64,000 nt of DNA from Gari tellinella (Eukaryota > Mollusca > Bivalvia > Cardiida > Psammobiidae): the NCBI GenBank assembly GCA_922989275.2, contig OV277861.1:52739623-52803622 (forward strand), given 5' to 3'. Numbering within the stretch: the stretch's first letter is position 1; each line of letters begins with the position of its first letter. The notes beneath the pieces were generated by a model. It ran no database searches. It worked only from the letters and a program-made list of their open reading frames with translations, and was not told the DNA's origin. Shown here one piece after another: positions 1 to 9,312 of the stretch. The position numbers and the translations under genes are program-made.

Positions 1-177
1 GAGTAATTGTTTAAATGCCTTACGGCACATTTCAGCTTTACTTCTTGCCTGCTTTAAACTACAATCCTAGAGGATAAAGAAACTGTTTATGTTGCATATT
101 TATATTTGTACAAAGTGGAACTGTTTTCTATAGTGGATGAATAAATGAAATATGTATTTATGGAGTACTGGGTTAAA
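1..177 (+). repeat. A-type element, truncated at window start
   Basis: The right half of the hairpin core and the right end (TTCTATAGTGGATGAATAAA, then GTACTGGGTTAA) match the other A-type copies. The left part lies outside the window. Confidence 0.7.
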
Positions 178-240
178 TTTGCCCCAGTGAAATCAGATTA
201 TTTAAAAATATGTCCCAGTGCAACAATACTGCATTTAAAT

Positions 241-616
241 CACGGAATTATACAAAACGGAATAGCAACCAAGCGAAGTTGAAAAGGCGAGTATCTGAGC
301 TCTCGCGGCGGTTGAATTTTGCGAGATGTGTCACGTGACAACATCTTCACTTTTTGCCTCGTTGTCCGCCATTTCTGGTGTGAAATTTACCGACTCGGGT
401 GTTTTTATTGACATTTTATAGGATTTAAACGACTTTGTGGACATTCCTATAAATTCACGGGAATATCTAAACCCGTGAACAATGCTTCGAAAACACACAT
501 TTATCATATTGACTACCGATAGACAGTCTCTTATCAAGTCTCCCGAGTCTCGTATCCGCTGCACGAGATTTACGATATAGCGGGAGGTTTCGATTCCGTC
601 AGTATATAATTCTGTG
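241..616. mobile_element. Inverted-repeat element (ends CACGGAATTATA), copy 1
   Basis: It has terminal inverted repeats of about 30 bp (CACGGAATTATAC with AACGGAATAGCAACC) and is flanked by TTTAAAT on both sides, a probable 7-8 bp target duplication within the satellite unit. The reverse-complement relative lies at 4319-4692. Inside, on the minus strand, is AGAAATGGCGGACAACGAGG, a start-codon-like context shared by both copies. Confidence 0.65.
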
Positions 617-657
617 TTTAAATTGAACCTAGTTTAACGTTCCCTTATCAATACTAC

Positions 658-1093
658 TGTAACGTACGTAGTACGTTGGCAGAGACATGACGTTGGTATA
701 TGCAAATGAGGCTTCCTAAACCGTTGTATGTTGGGAAGTAGAGTCAATTATATAGCGCAACAAACATCTCTTGGTGGGAGCTTAAGCTTTGTATCGACGG
801 GGTTTGTTGTTCCTTGGTCTCTCGGTTTGCACGTTACAAATGGTGGCAGCGGTGGGATAATGACAACTGCCAGACCAGAGTTGCCTTACCCACGGGTCTC
901 GGGACGAGACTTCTCGGAGGGGAGAGTTATGTAACGTACGTAGTACGTTGGTATATGCAAATGAGGCTTCCCAAACCGTTGTATGTTGGGAAGTAGAGTC
1001 AATTATATAGCGCAACAAACATCTCTTGGTGTGAGCTTAAGCTTTGCACCGACAGGGTTTGTTGTTGCTGGGTCTCTCGGTTTGCACGTTACA
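658..1093 (+). mobile_element. TRIM-like LTR miniature retrotransposon (436 bp, non-coding)
   Basis: Two direct LTRs (658-838, 181 bp; 930-1093, 164 bp) both begin TGTAACGTACGTAGTACGTT and end GCACGTTACA, a TG...CA terminus. They differ mainly by a 17-bp insertion in the left copy. The 91-bp internal region starts with a primer-binding-site-like TGGTGGCAGCGGTGG at 841 and ends with the purine tract GGAGGGGAGAG just before the second LTR. There is no coding capacity. The target duplication is at best imperfect (CTAC/CTGC). Confidence 0.8.
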
Positions 1094-1655
1094 CTGCATT
1101 TAAATTGAACCCAGTAAAACATTCCCTGCAATACTACATTTAAATTGAACCAAGTGAAACATTCCCCTGTCAATACTGCATTTAAATAGAATCCATTGTA
1201 TCATCCCCTATTAATACACCATTTAAATTGAACCCAGTGTAACATTCCCAAAAATTTTGCATTTAAATTGAACCCAGTGTAATAGTCCCCTTTCAATACT
1301 GCATTTAAATTGAACCAAGTGAAACATTTCCCTAACAATACTGCATTTAAATTGAACCCAGTGTAATATTCCCTAAAATACTGCATTTAAATTGAACAAG
1401 TGTAACATTCTTTAAAATACTGCATATAAATTGAATCTAGTGTTACATTCCCCTAAAATACTACATTTAAATTGAACCCAGTGTAACATTCCCTAAAATA
1501 CTGCATTTGAGTTGAATCCAGAGTAACAGTTCCCTACCAATACTTCATTTAAATTGAACCCAGTGTTGTATTCCCTAAAATACTGCATTTAAATTGAACC
1601 TAGTGTAACATCCCCTAAAATACTGCATTTAAATTGAACCAATGTAACATCCCCT

Positions 1656-2117
1656 TCCTTTAATCAATAAGTTATGTCAAAAAGATGCATTTAATGAAAT
1701 TCATTTAGGACTTATAAAGTACAGGAAAGCCTGCAACCAGCTGACTGGTGGGATCATTTAGTTTATGTGAGTGTTGAGCTCTGTCTACACTGTTTGCAAT
1801 ATCATGAGGTCCATGGACCACTTAAAGAAGGTTGAAAGTAAATCAGATCTGCATCCACCTTTTCTTTTAGCCTGTTTTTAGCTTCCATCTTATGGGTATA
1901 GGAAATGACTCTTATTGTGCATATTCATGTTTGTATCAACTGGAACTATTCTCTTCGTTAGAGTCAAAGGCCCAAAAAGGCGTATCTATGGAGAAACGGG
2001 TTAAAACAAAAGAGAAGATGAGTAGATGGTAAATCTTTGTTTTTCCTGTGTATCACAGTAACATAAGCATAACTTGAAACAAACATGGAGTCCATTTCAT
2101 AAACCATCTTATGACAA
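1656..2117. repeat. Degenerate A-type remnant at about 1806-2007; rest unassigned
   Basis: A weak A-type sequence is recognisable from GACCACTTAAAGAAGG to CGGGTTAAA. Its hairpin has decayed. The sequence on either side shows nothing I can name. Confidence 0.5.
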
Positions 2118-2292
2118 GTACAATATAACCCCTCTATTATAGGAACCACTAAAACAAATTGATTGTATAAATGACAGGTGACAACTTAAAGCAACGGAGC
2201 TTACTGTTTTACTGTCATCTTGTTTTAAGCAGTCACCTCACTGTCTTAAACACCTAACAATTAAGTGGTCGTAATAGAGAGGTTTTACTGTA
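2118..2292. mobile_element. C-type TA element
   Basis: Both ends are recognisable (TACAATATAACCCCTCTATT and GAGAGGTTTTACTGTA). The core hairpin is shortened. Confidence 0.7.
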
Positions 2293-2348
2293 ATGCTTTA
2301 AGATACAGTAAGAATCTGTCATTACAACCATTCTACAGACAGCCTATA

Positions 2349-2745
2349 AACAAAAAAACCTCTCTATTACGAAAATTGTTTAATTATTAGATGTTTACGA
2401 CAGGTGACTGCTTAAAGCAAATTGACAGTAAAACAGAAAGTTCCTTTAGGAACTTTCTGTTTTACTGTCACCTTGCTTTAAGCTGTCACCTGGTTTATAT
2501 ACAATCAATTACAGTGGAACTTCGATATCTCGAACTCGCTTAACTCAAACTATCCGATAGTTCGACACATAAACTGCATTATTTCATGCTCGGGTAGGTT
2601 GAACATACCCATATTTCAAAGTTAAAACGTGGCTAAGCCATGTTTTAACTTTGAAATATGGGTATGTCGTTTTAACAGAGTTCGAGATATCAAAGTTCGA
2701 CTGTACCTTTCTTTTCAGTGGTGGTACTAGAGAGGTTTTAATGTA
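2349..2745. mobile_element. C-type TA element interrupted by a D-type element
   Basis: The C-type halves lie at 2349-2509 and 2706-2745. The perfect hairpin AGAAAGTTCCTTTAGGAACT is centred near 2447. The interruption is the D-type copy at 2510-2705, inserted at a TA. Confidence 0.8.
2510..2705. mobile_element. D-type TA element nested in C-type
   Basis: It runs from TACAGTGGAACTTCGATATC to CAAAGTTCGACTGTA, with the central hairpin AAAACGTGGCTAAGCCATGT. TA sits at both ends, consistent with a Tc1/mariner-type target. Confidence 0.85.
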
Positions 2746-2911
2746 TAGTGTTTAACACAGGTGATGGATTAAAGCATGATGAAAGTCAAGCAGAAAGCTC
2801 CTGCAGGAGCTTTCTGCTTGACTTACACTCTGCTTTAAGCAGTCAACTGAGCTAAACACCCCCAAGCACGGCTTTCATAGTGTGGTCATTGTAATGGGTT
2901 TTACTGGTAAT
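2746..2911. repeat. C-type core hairpin with decayed ends
   Basis: A perfect hairpin, AGAAAGCTCCTGCAGGAGCT, with flanking AAAGCATGATGAAAGTCAAG arms. The ends GGTGATGG and GTGTGGTCATTG are only loosely C-like. Confidence 0.6.
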
Positions 2912-3440
2912 TCTTAGCTAAGATGTGGCTATGAAATGAGACCCATTTCTTTTACATCTTACTCCCTAACCTAGTTGAAACATGAACATGTTGACAAACT
3001 CTCAGTCAATGCATGCATTCATGCATTTCAGCAACCAAATGAGATGTTAAAATTTCAAATAAATAATTCAAGTTTCTAATAAAATTTCTTCTTGGTACTT
3101 TTCTTTTACTTTTATAGAGTTTCTGATTTTTTCACATTTTATTGCAAAATGACAAAAAGGGATCTTTAAGGAGTCATCTGATCTTGGTCTACACTGATTA
3201 CATATGACAAGTGTACTCATTGCAGGTAAACTGGTAAAGTCCAAGAACTATCTTGTATTACATGATCAAGAATAGGTGCTAGAAAACAGCTTACCTGTGA
3301 AGAGTACACTTGTCCTATGCAAACAGTGTAGATCATGATCATAGAGGTATGTAAGGAGTGTTTGTGCAGTAGTCCCCTGATCAAGATCTGCACTGTTTGC
3401 GAAAGACAAAGGTACTCTTCACATGTACACTGTTTGAATG
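2912..3440. repeat. F-type remnants; first 270 bp unassigned
   Basis: From about 3180 the sequence holds broken F-type motifs (ACAAGTGTACTC, GCAAACAGTGTAGATCATGA, GATCTGCACTGTTTGC). Nothing is recognised before that. Confidence 0.4.
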
Positions 3441-3926
3441 TACAAGTATAATACTCATACTAAGGTTGAATGGGTTAATACTGTACAAACAGAAATTCCA
3501 GGGACACACAATCAACAATGTCAAAAATAATTACACCTTCACAATTTTTCATTTCACTGATAATTTGTCACATGGTTATTTCATTAAATATCATTTTTTC
3601 TAAAAATCCCAAAAACTATTTTAACAAAATCTTCTACTACAATGCACGAACCAAATATCCTATAAAGCTCCCAAACAGTTTGGATCCAGATAAGATGCTG
3701 AATAATAACTGATGTCTGATCAGGATCCAAACTGTCATAACTTGGACCATGAATTATTCTACAAAGGCTCAATGCAAGACTAAAGCAGACATCCATTTCA
3801 CCAGATATTTACTCAGGTTTAAAAGGGCTAACAATTAAAATCCTATCTATCGTTATACTCTTTCCCCAAGCAATAGCAAGTGGCACACAATATAAATGTA
3901 CAAGAAATCACTGTACCCTCATTATA
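3441..3926. other. Mostly unassigned; one E/G-type core hairpin at 3676-3737
   Basis: CAGTTTGGATCCAGATAAGA and its inverted partner ending in CAGGATCCAAACTG form a hairpin like those of E- and P-type elements. I see no ends around it. The rest is AT-rich and featureless. Confidence 0.4.
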
Positions 3927-4171
3927 AACCTGTTACCCCATAGCCTATTGCTAGTTTTTAAAGACAGGTGACCACTTTCCGCAGGTTGAAAGTAAAGCAG
4001 AATGCGCCTTAAGGCACATTCTGCATTACTTTGAACCTGCTTTAAGCTACCATCTGCTAAGGTATAGAAAATATTTTTTGTGTTGCACATTTAATACTAA
4101 AATGGAACTGTTTTCTTCAGTGGAGGAATTATTCAAATGTGTAAAAAGGCATATCTATTCAGTAAAGGGTT
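3927..4171 (+). mobile_element. A-type TTAA element
   Basis: Nearly full length, from ACCTGTTACCCCATAGCC to GTAAAGGGTTA. The core hairpin CAGAATGCGCCTTAAGGCAC is intact. Confidence 0.8.
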
Positions 4172-4194
4172 ATGATATGTGTATGTAATAACAA

Positions 4195-4318
4195 GGGCTC
4201 TAGATAAGGCTGAAAAAACTTTTTTTTTTTAAAAATATCTAATTTAGGTCTCCATCCAAACCTATGTTGTAATCATTCCTTACATCATTAGAATCTTCTC
4301 AGAGATAAATGATTACAC
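4195..4318. mobile_element. B-type remnant split by another element
   Basis: The left end GGGCTCTAGATAAGG and the half core ACATCATTAGAATCTTCTCA are present. The right part is displaced or lost beyond the element at 4319. Confidence 0.5.
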
Positions 4319-4692
4319 CACTGAATTATACACTCACGGAATTGCAACCTCGCGCTATATCAAAAATCTCGTGCGGCTCAAATGAGACTTCACGTGACTT
4401 GATAAGATAGTGTCTATCGGTAGTCAATATGATTAATGTCTGTTTCGAAGCATTGTTTACGGGTTTATATTCCAGTGAATTGATAGCAATTTCCACAAAA
4501 TCGTTTAAATCCACTATAATGTCAATAAATACACTCGAGTCGGTAAATTTTCACCCCAGAAATGGCAGACATTGAGGCAAAAAGTGAAGATGCTGTGACG
4601 TGACACATAATCACGCAAAATTCAACCGCCGCGAGAGCTCAGATGCTCGCCTATTCAACTTCGTTGAGTTACGAATTCCGTGATTACACCAC
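4319..4692. mobile_element. Inverted-repeat element (ends CACGGAATT), copy 2, reversed
   Basis: It is the reverse complement of 241-616 at good similarity, with TCACGGAATTGCAACC at the left and GAATTCCGTGA at the right. TGATTACACCAC occurs at both boundaries (4310 and 4681), a possible target duplication. On the plus strand it carries the same ATGGC(A/G)GACA context as copy 1. Confidence 0.65.
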
Positions 4693-4721
4693 AGGACATG
4701 GTGGAGACATCAGGAAGTAAG

Positions 4722-4918
4722 TACAGTCGAACTTCGATATCTTGAACTCGCTTAACTTGAACTATTCGATAGTTCTACACATGAACTGCATTATTGCATG
4801 TTTGGTTAGGTCAAACATACCCATATTTCAAAGTTAAAACGTGGCTTAGCCACGTTTTAACTTTGAAATATGGGTATATTCGATTTAACCAAGTTCCAGA
4901 TATCGAAGTTCGACTGTA
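4722..4918. mobile_element. D-type TA element
   Basis: Full length, TACAGTCGAACTTCGATATC to CGAAGTTCGACTGTA. The central hairpin AAACGTGGCTTAGCCACGTT is perfect. Confidence 0.88.
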
Positions 4919-5259
4919 TATGAAATATGCACCTTACCTGGTGCCTAGTACTAACATACTAATGCTGGTAGTATAGTGGAGACGATATTATTCTTTCTCG
5001 ATAATAAAGTTTATCGCTTACGATAGACTGATTTATTACCGAGAGCAAAATTATTGTGTATTTGTTTACATTCTAAACTTAGTAGATTTCTACGAGTTCA
5101 CCGCATGGCGTCTTCCGTTTTATATACACATGCACCGCTCGGTGCCTTCTGTTTTTATCTACACGCCGTGATAATCATTCAGTTGGCGCCAACCTCGTGG
5201 TCACACCACCATTTTGTCATATTCTAGAAATTAAGTTCACGTTTTAAAATTATTGTAAG

Positions 5260-5415
5260 ATGCCGCGACGTGGCAGATCCGTAGGCAGATCGCGGGGTGG
5301 AAGGAAGAACCCGTACACGAGACGTAGATCTAATAGATCCAATGACCCAGCGCCGGGGACAAGTTCCGAGTCTCACTCTCAGCCCAATCCAGCGCAGGGT
5401 GGTGGAGACAGAGAG
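5260..5415 (+). CDS. Unrecognised Arg/Ser-rich open reading frame
   Basis: An ATG after AATTATTGTAAG starts MPRRGRSVGRSRGGRKNPYT followed by an Arg/Ser/Asn-rich tail with PAPGTSSES. The frame stays open to about 5490, but the text turns hydrophobic and T-rich after a possible donor near 5416-5425. GC content is higher than in the surroundings. It could be a first exon or an N-terminal piece of a transposon-borne nucleic-acid-binding protein. I cannot assign a family, and chance remains possible. Confidence 0.25.
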
Positions 5416-5578
5416 GAACCAGTTAGGTTAAACGTGTTTTTTGTTTTTTTATATTCTACATCAGTTTCTCCCAACTTTGTTCTAATTTGATGTCCCAGAG
5501 AGAGGGAAGGGGATACAGAGGAACCTGATCCCTACTCTTTTTTTGATAGAGCAAACTGGTTCTTTTGCTTGTCCAGTG

Positions 5579-5775
5579 TACAGTTGAACTTTGATATCTC
5601 GAACTCGGTTTGGTGGAACATACCCGTATTTCAAGGTTAAAATGTGGCTTAGCCACGTTTTAACTTTGAAATATGGGTATGTTTGACTTAACCGAGCATG
5701 AAACAATGCAATTCATGTGTCGACAAATCCGATAGTTCGAATTAAGCCAGTTTGAGATATCAAAGTTCGACTGTA
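5579..5775. mobile_element. D-type TA element, reversed
   Basis: TACAGTTGAACTTTGATATC to CAAAGTTCGACTGTA. The asymmetric arm (GATAGTTCG with CATGAAAC) lies on the right, so this copy is inverted relative to the one at 2510. Confidence 0.85.
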
Positions 5776-6076
5776 TAGCTCTGAAGTCTCTGATATACTC
5801 GAAGGACATCGTCTGGTAAAAAGATCAAACTCGCGACTATGTATTGGCAGTCAAATGCATTACCACTAGAAAACAGTCTGCCGGTAAAACAAGTTTGTGC
5901 TAAAACAATTACTGTAAAACAGGTATTATTCGCGTCATGAATATTTCGCGTAATGCAATTTTGTATAAATTCACGACATCATGCAATGTTTCTAGCAGGA
6001 GGTAGCTTAATGCAGGCTAAAAGTATAGCAGAATGTGCCTTAAGGCACATTCTGCTTTACTTTCAACCTGCTTTAA

Positions 6077-6610
6077 AGCGACTCGCAACCAGATGGTGCA
6101 TTAAAAATAGTAATTTGTAAATATGTGTCAAACGCTTATATAAATGGTAAAGAATTAGTTTAGGATAAGAAATTCTGTTTAAAAAAATGTATTTCAATAA
6201 AAAAAAATATTGGTCTCTGGTGGGATTCGAACCCGGGGCCCGGCATTGGCGGACAGAAGGCAAAATAGGGGAAACCGCTTAGACCAATGGACCACGGAAC
6301 TATCCGTTTATCTCGGATCGATTTAACGTATTTCAATGTGTAGCGATCGAAAGTGCATACAACTTCGTAATTCGGCTCGTGTTTATGTCTGAGCCCGTGT
6401 AGAGAAGCAACAACAACTATACCGTCTACTAGTCGGTATAGAAAAACGATGGAAAATATCTAAAAATCTAAGATTCAGTGACGATTCTTGAGACTTTTTT
6501 TGGACTGATCATATTTTTTTAATGTCAGAAGCCAAATAATGCCACAAATTTGCTTTTATTTGAGTATTTTATTTTATTTTGACAAGTACACCATCTGGTT
6601 GCGAGTCCCT
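6077..6610. mobile_element. TTAA inverted-repeat element carrying a tRNA-like sequence
   Basis: The inverted ends are AGCGACTCGCAACCAGATGG and CCATCTGGTTGCGAGTCCCT, with TTAA directly repeated at 6073-6076 and 6611-6614. A TTAA target suggests a piggyBac- or Kolobok-like mover. There is no ORF of note. A Pol III-like unit sits inside. Confidence 0.75.
6197..6327 (-). ncRNA. tRNA-like Pol III unit (SINE head or tRNA pseudogene)
   Basis: The minus strand has an A-box-like TGGTCCATTGGTC and a perfect B box GGTTCGAATCC 47-50 bases later, followed by a run of T that could act as a Pol III terminator. GTATTTCAAT is repeated at both sides (6187-6196 and 6327-6337). The acceptor stem does not pair, so it is not a functional tRNA gene. 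Confidence 0.55.
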
Positions 6611-6756
6611 TTAAGAAGTCACCTATTTTCAATACTATAGACGCGAGGCAACACATTCGCGAATTAACACGTAAATTATATTCTTGCGAATAAAACCAGT
6701 TTTACAGTATTTCCTTTGCAAAAGCTTGGAGTCAGGTCAGATGCCGGGAAACAAAA

Positions 6757-6810
6757 ATCAAAATAATTAGATTTTAGCTTTTGAAATACTCCCCTTATCT
6801 GGAGCCCTTC
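6757..6810. repeat. B-type right-end fragment
   Basis: TAGCTTTTGAAATACTCCCC followed by TTATCTGGAGCCCTT is the right end of a B-type element. No core or left end was found. Confidence 0.6.
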
Positions 6811-6901
6811 TTATTTCTCCTAAACATCATTACATACTTTTTTTCCCCATCTCATTCCAGTACCTAAAACAAACAAATTACAAGGGCATCTGCAAACAAA
6901 A

Positions 6902-7110
6902 TACAGTAAAACCTCTCTGTTACGACCACTAAATTGTGTCAGATATTAGTCGCTTAAAACAGGTGACTGCTTAAACCAATGTGAAAGTGAAACAGAAAGC
7001 TCCTACAGGAGCTTTCTGTTTCACTTTCACATTGCTTTAAGCTGTCACCTGTCTTTTAATACAGACAATTAGCCTTCTTTTAGTGGTCATAATAGAGAGG
7101 TTCTACTGTA
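6902..7110. mobile_element. C-type TA element, full length
   Basis: TACAGTAAAACCTCTCTGTT to GAGAGGTTCTACTGTA. The hairpin AGAAAGCTCCTACAGGAGCT is perfect. Confidence 0.88.
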
Positions 7111-7344
7111 TCTGATACATGCATATTCTACACACACGCTGAGGGTTAACCTTTTATAAGGAAGGTATTCAAATAAAAATATTAGGTATCCTTTATACTA
7201 CTAAAACAATATATTCACTCTGGTATTTGTAAATTCACATATTCAACAACTCTTTACATATCATAATTATTTGTACTATCTTTTGCCACAGCATGTCGGG
7301 GATAAGAACCTAAAACAAATGCAACATTTTTTTTCTTTATTACT

Positions 7345-7520
7345 CCACTAAACCCTATGCTGTGAATACTCATTAGAATCATCTCGAAGAAACAATTCTA
7401 ATGAATAGTCACACTATAGGGTTTACCCGAGATTCTCCTTCAAATCCTATGATGTGACTACTCATTAGAAACGTCTACACGGAACAATTCTAATGAGTAG
7501 TCACAGCATACGATTGGATT
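7345..7520. repeat. Two B-type hairpin cores in tandem
   Basis: Cores at 7345-7425 and 7437-7520 share CCTATG, TACTCATTAGAA and TCTAATGA arms. The B-type ends are missing. The 230 bp before it show nothing recognisable. Confidence 0.6.
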
Positions 7521-7530
7521 GAGATAGATA

Positions 7531-7673
7531 GGATCTGTCATGAGTCGATGTTTAAGACAAGATTATCTCAAACGAGATTAGAATAGAAATGTTATTAAGG
7601 CGGGCTTAATCACTTTTCAATTCCAGATGAGTTTGAGATCAGCTTGTCTTAAACATCAACGACTGACAGATTC
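7531..7673. mobile_element. Short inverted-repeat element (ends ATCTGTCATGAGTC)
   Basis: The arms GATGTTTAAGACAAG and CTTGTCTTAAACATC, with outer CTGTCA/TGACAG, pair over about 35 bp around a 60-bp centre. It is the only copy seen here. Confidence 0.55.
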
Positions 7674-7902
7674 TTTTTCTCACATAACAAACGGTTTTAA
7701 GCTATTCCTCTAAAGCAATAGGCATTTATTTTTTTGAATCCCGGTGATGTCAAAATGCCTTTATAAATAATGAAGTCATCAAATTGATCTCACACATGTT
7801 TGAGACAAGGATATTCGTGATCATTATTCGCTATAGAAAACAGGGTAATAATAAATAAGGATTTTAGACAATGAAATCCTCCCCTCACATTGAGCTATAA
7901 AA

Positions 7903-8148
7903 CAGGGCTGCCATAAGTTGATCATAAAAATCCAAAAATTTCAATTTTTCAGACGCAATTTTACTAATCGTACCTTTACCCCATAGGCTGTTTCTTGTTT
8001 TGAAGATACATAACTGCTTAAAACAGGTTGAAAGTAAAGCAGAATGAGCCTTAAGGCACATTCTGCTTTTTTTTCAGCCTGTTTTAAGCTTCCATCTGCT
8101 ACGATAAAATCCGAAGACTTAGGAAAAATCCGGAAAATGGCAGCCCTG
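7903..8148. mobile_element. CAGGG-ended element with 6-bp target duplication, hosting an A-type piece
   Basis: The ends CAGGGCTGCCAT and ATGGCAGCCCTG are inverted, and ATAAAA is repeated at 7897-7902 and 8149-8154. The A-type sequence at 7973-8106 lies inside. The end sequence and 6-bp duplication resemble the B-type family. Confidence 0.7.
7973..8106 (+). mobile_element. A-type element, left part, nested
   Basis: CTTTACCCCATAGGCTG to CATCTGCTACGATAAAA. The right third is missing. Confidence 0.7.
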
Positions 8149-8168
8149 ATAAAACAATTATTCCTATA

Positions 8169-8444
8169 TCATCACCAAACCCTATGCTGTGACTGATCAT
8201 TAGAATTGTCTCAAAGAGGAGAGACACATATTAATGTAAAATAAAACCTCTCTATTCCTACCACTAAAAGAATGGCAAATTAATAATATGAAAGACAGGT
8301 GACAGCTTAAAGCAAGGTGACAGTAAAACAGAAAGCTCCTGAAGGAGCTTTCTGTTTTACTGTCACCGTGCTTTAAGCAGTTGCCTGTTGTAAACACCTA
8401 CTAATTTACATAATTTAGTGATCATAATAGAGGGGTTTTACTGC
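8169..8444. mobile_element. C-type TA element preceded by a B-type half core
   Basis: The C-type copy spans 8235-8444, with hairpin AGAAAGCTCCTGAAGGAGCT and end GGGGTTTTACTGCA. The B-type half core ATCATTAGAATTGTCTC lies at 8169-8215. Confidence 0.75.
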
Positions 8445-8459
8445 ATATAAGATGCTCCT

Positions 8460-8465
8460 TTTATT
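8460..8465 (-). promoter_or_regulatory. Possible polyadenylation signal of MYCBP2
   Basis: AATAAA on the minus strand (TTTATT here), about 570 bp past the stop codon, is the nearest I found to the gene end. The 3' UTR would run through a C-type repeat remnant. This is weak, because such hexamers are common in AT-rich DNA. Confidence 0.2.
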
Positions 8466-8667
8466 TGGAGCTATTGTAGCCTAACAGGCGTTTATCACAT
8501 TTCCATGTCATTTTAGTATGTAACACAAGCTTATAAACATCAGCACAGTTTTATAGCACTTGCTTGCGTTCAGAAAGGTATCTTGGCACAGTTTTGTAGA
8601 TATCAGATACTTCAATCTCACCAATTTCAGTTCTCAAAATTGTTTATAGATTAAATTGTACTTCGTG

Positions 8668-8826
8668 TAGTAAAACCCTCTATCCCAGACATCAGACTCA
8701 TTTATAGTATTAAAAATAGGTGATAGCTTAAAGCAAGATGAAAGTTAAGCAGAAAGCTCTAGTAAAAGCTTTCTGCTTTACTTTCATCTTGCTTTAAGCA
8801 ACAAACTGCCTTTCACATCAATCACA
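8668..8826. repeat. C-type element, decayed
   Basis: AGTAAAACCCTCTATCCC at the left and the core AGAAAGCTCTAGTAAAAGCT are recognisable. The right end is lost. Confidence 0.55.
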
Positions 8827-9030
8827 TATCTTCTCTGGGTTTCAATAACAAGTGGGACTTTCCTGTTTAAACTCCAATAAAAACTGTTGCACTTTAAAAG
8901 TAACACTTCAATAATGTCCCACAATCATGTTTTCTCCATGGCTCAATTTGTAAACATGCTGCTATTCATACACCAAACCTAATTCACCGAGATTGTTTTA
9001 AAATTGAGTAAAATTAGCACTGTTACAAAC

Positions 9031-9312
9031 TCAAAACGTGTGAGCATTTCGACAAACTCCACACCCGAGAGCGAATTCTTCCCCAGTGGGTGGATGTTTT
9101 ACATGGAGTGGGCACTCATCACCTTCAAGCTGCTTGCCTCGGGGGCCACAGGGGCATTTGGGTAGGTCTGTCTTCGGGATGCTTGTCACCTGTTGGAAGT
9201 TGTCGTGGCACAGGTTACAGAAGTGGGTGGTGCCGAAGCAGAAAAACACAGCCACAGAGCAGCAGTATCGACATTTGTACTCCAGGAAGTCGGTGCCATG
9301 TTTTGGGCACAT
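9031..9312 (-). CDS. MYCBP2: MYCBP2 terminal coding exon (tandem-cysteine domain, C-terminus)
   Basis: This exon encodes 93 residues and the stop codon. It opens with [14 protein letters not shown] after the acceptor TTTGCAG and ends [11 protein letters not shown]. It holds most of the zinc-binding tandem-cysteine (TC) domain unique to PHR ligases. The downstream catalytic cysteine of the RCR relay (human C4572) is in [12 protein letters not shown], with its TGC codon at 9238-9240. The histidine matching human H4583 follows in CNLCHD. The residue match was made by counting back from the conserved C-terminus. Confidence 0.97.
   Translation of the reverse strand: MCPKHGTDFLEYKCRYCCSVAVFFCFGTTHFCNLCHDNFQQVTSIPKTDLPKCPCGPRGKQLEGDECPLHVKHPPTGEEFALGCGVCRNAHTF

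Larger units (their letters stand above)
200..1655. repeat. 40-bp satellite array, interrupted by two transposons
   Basis: Units of about 40-41 bp, each carrying CATTTAAATTGAACCCAG and a CATTCCC spacer. About 14 units run from 1094 to 1655, with one isolated unit near 200-240 and one at 617-657. The breaks are a 376-bp inverted-repeat element and an LTR miniature, so the array was once continuous. Confidence 0.85.
5989..6650 (-). mobile_element. A-type element broken by a 534-bp TTAA insertion
   Basis: The A-type core lies at 5989-6076 and continues as GAAGTCACCTATTTTC after 6614. The outer ends are decayed. The break is exactly at a TTAA in the core arm. Confidence 0.7.

Noticed and set aside
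658..1093. Simple tandem duplication instead of an LTR miniature
   Set aside because: The repeats end in TG...CA, and a primer-site-like block and a purine tract sit exactly where an LTR element needs them.
6197..6327. A functional tRNA gene on the minus strand
   Set aside because: The B box is perfect, but the acceptor stem and T stem do not pair and no clear anticodon arm forms. I kept it as a tRNA-like unit.
7345..7520. Regularly repeated hairpins that could suggest a CRISPR array or integron attC sites
   Set aside because: The repeats are dispersed, vary in ends, have target duplications and lie in introns of a eukaryotic gene. There are no equal spacers.
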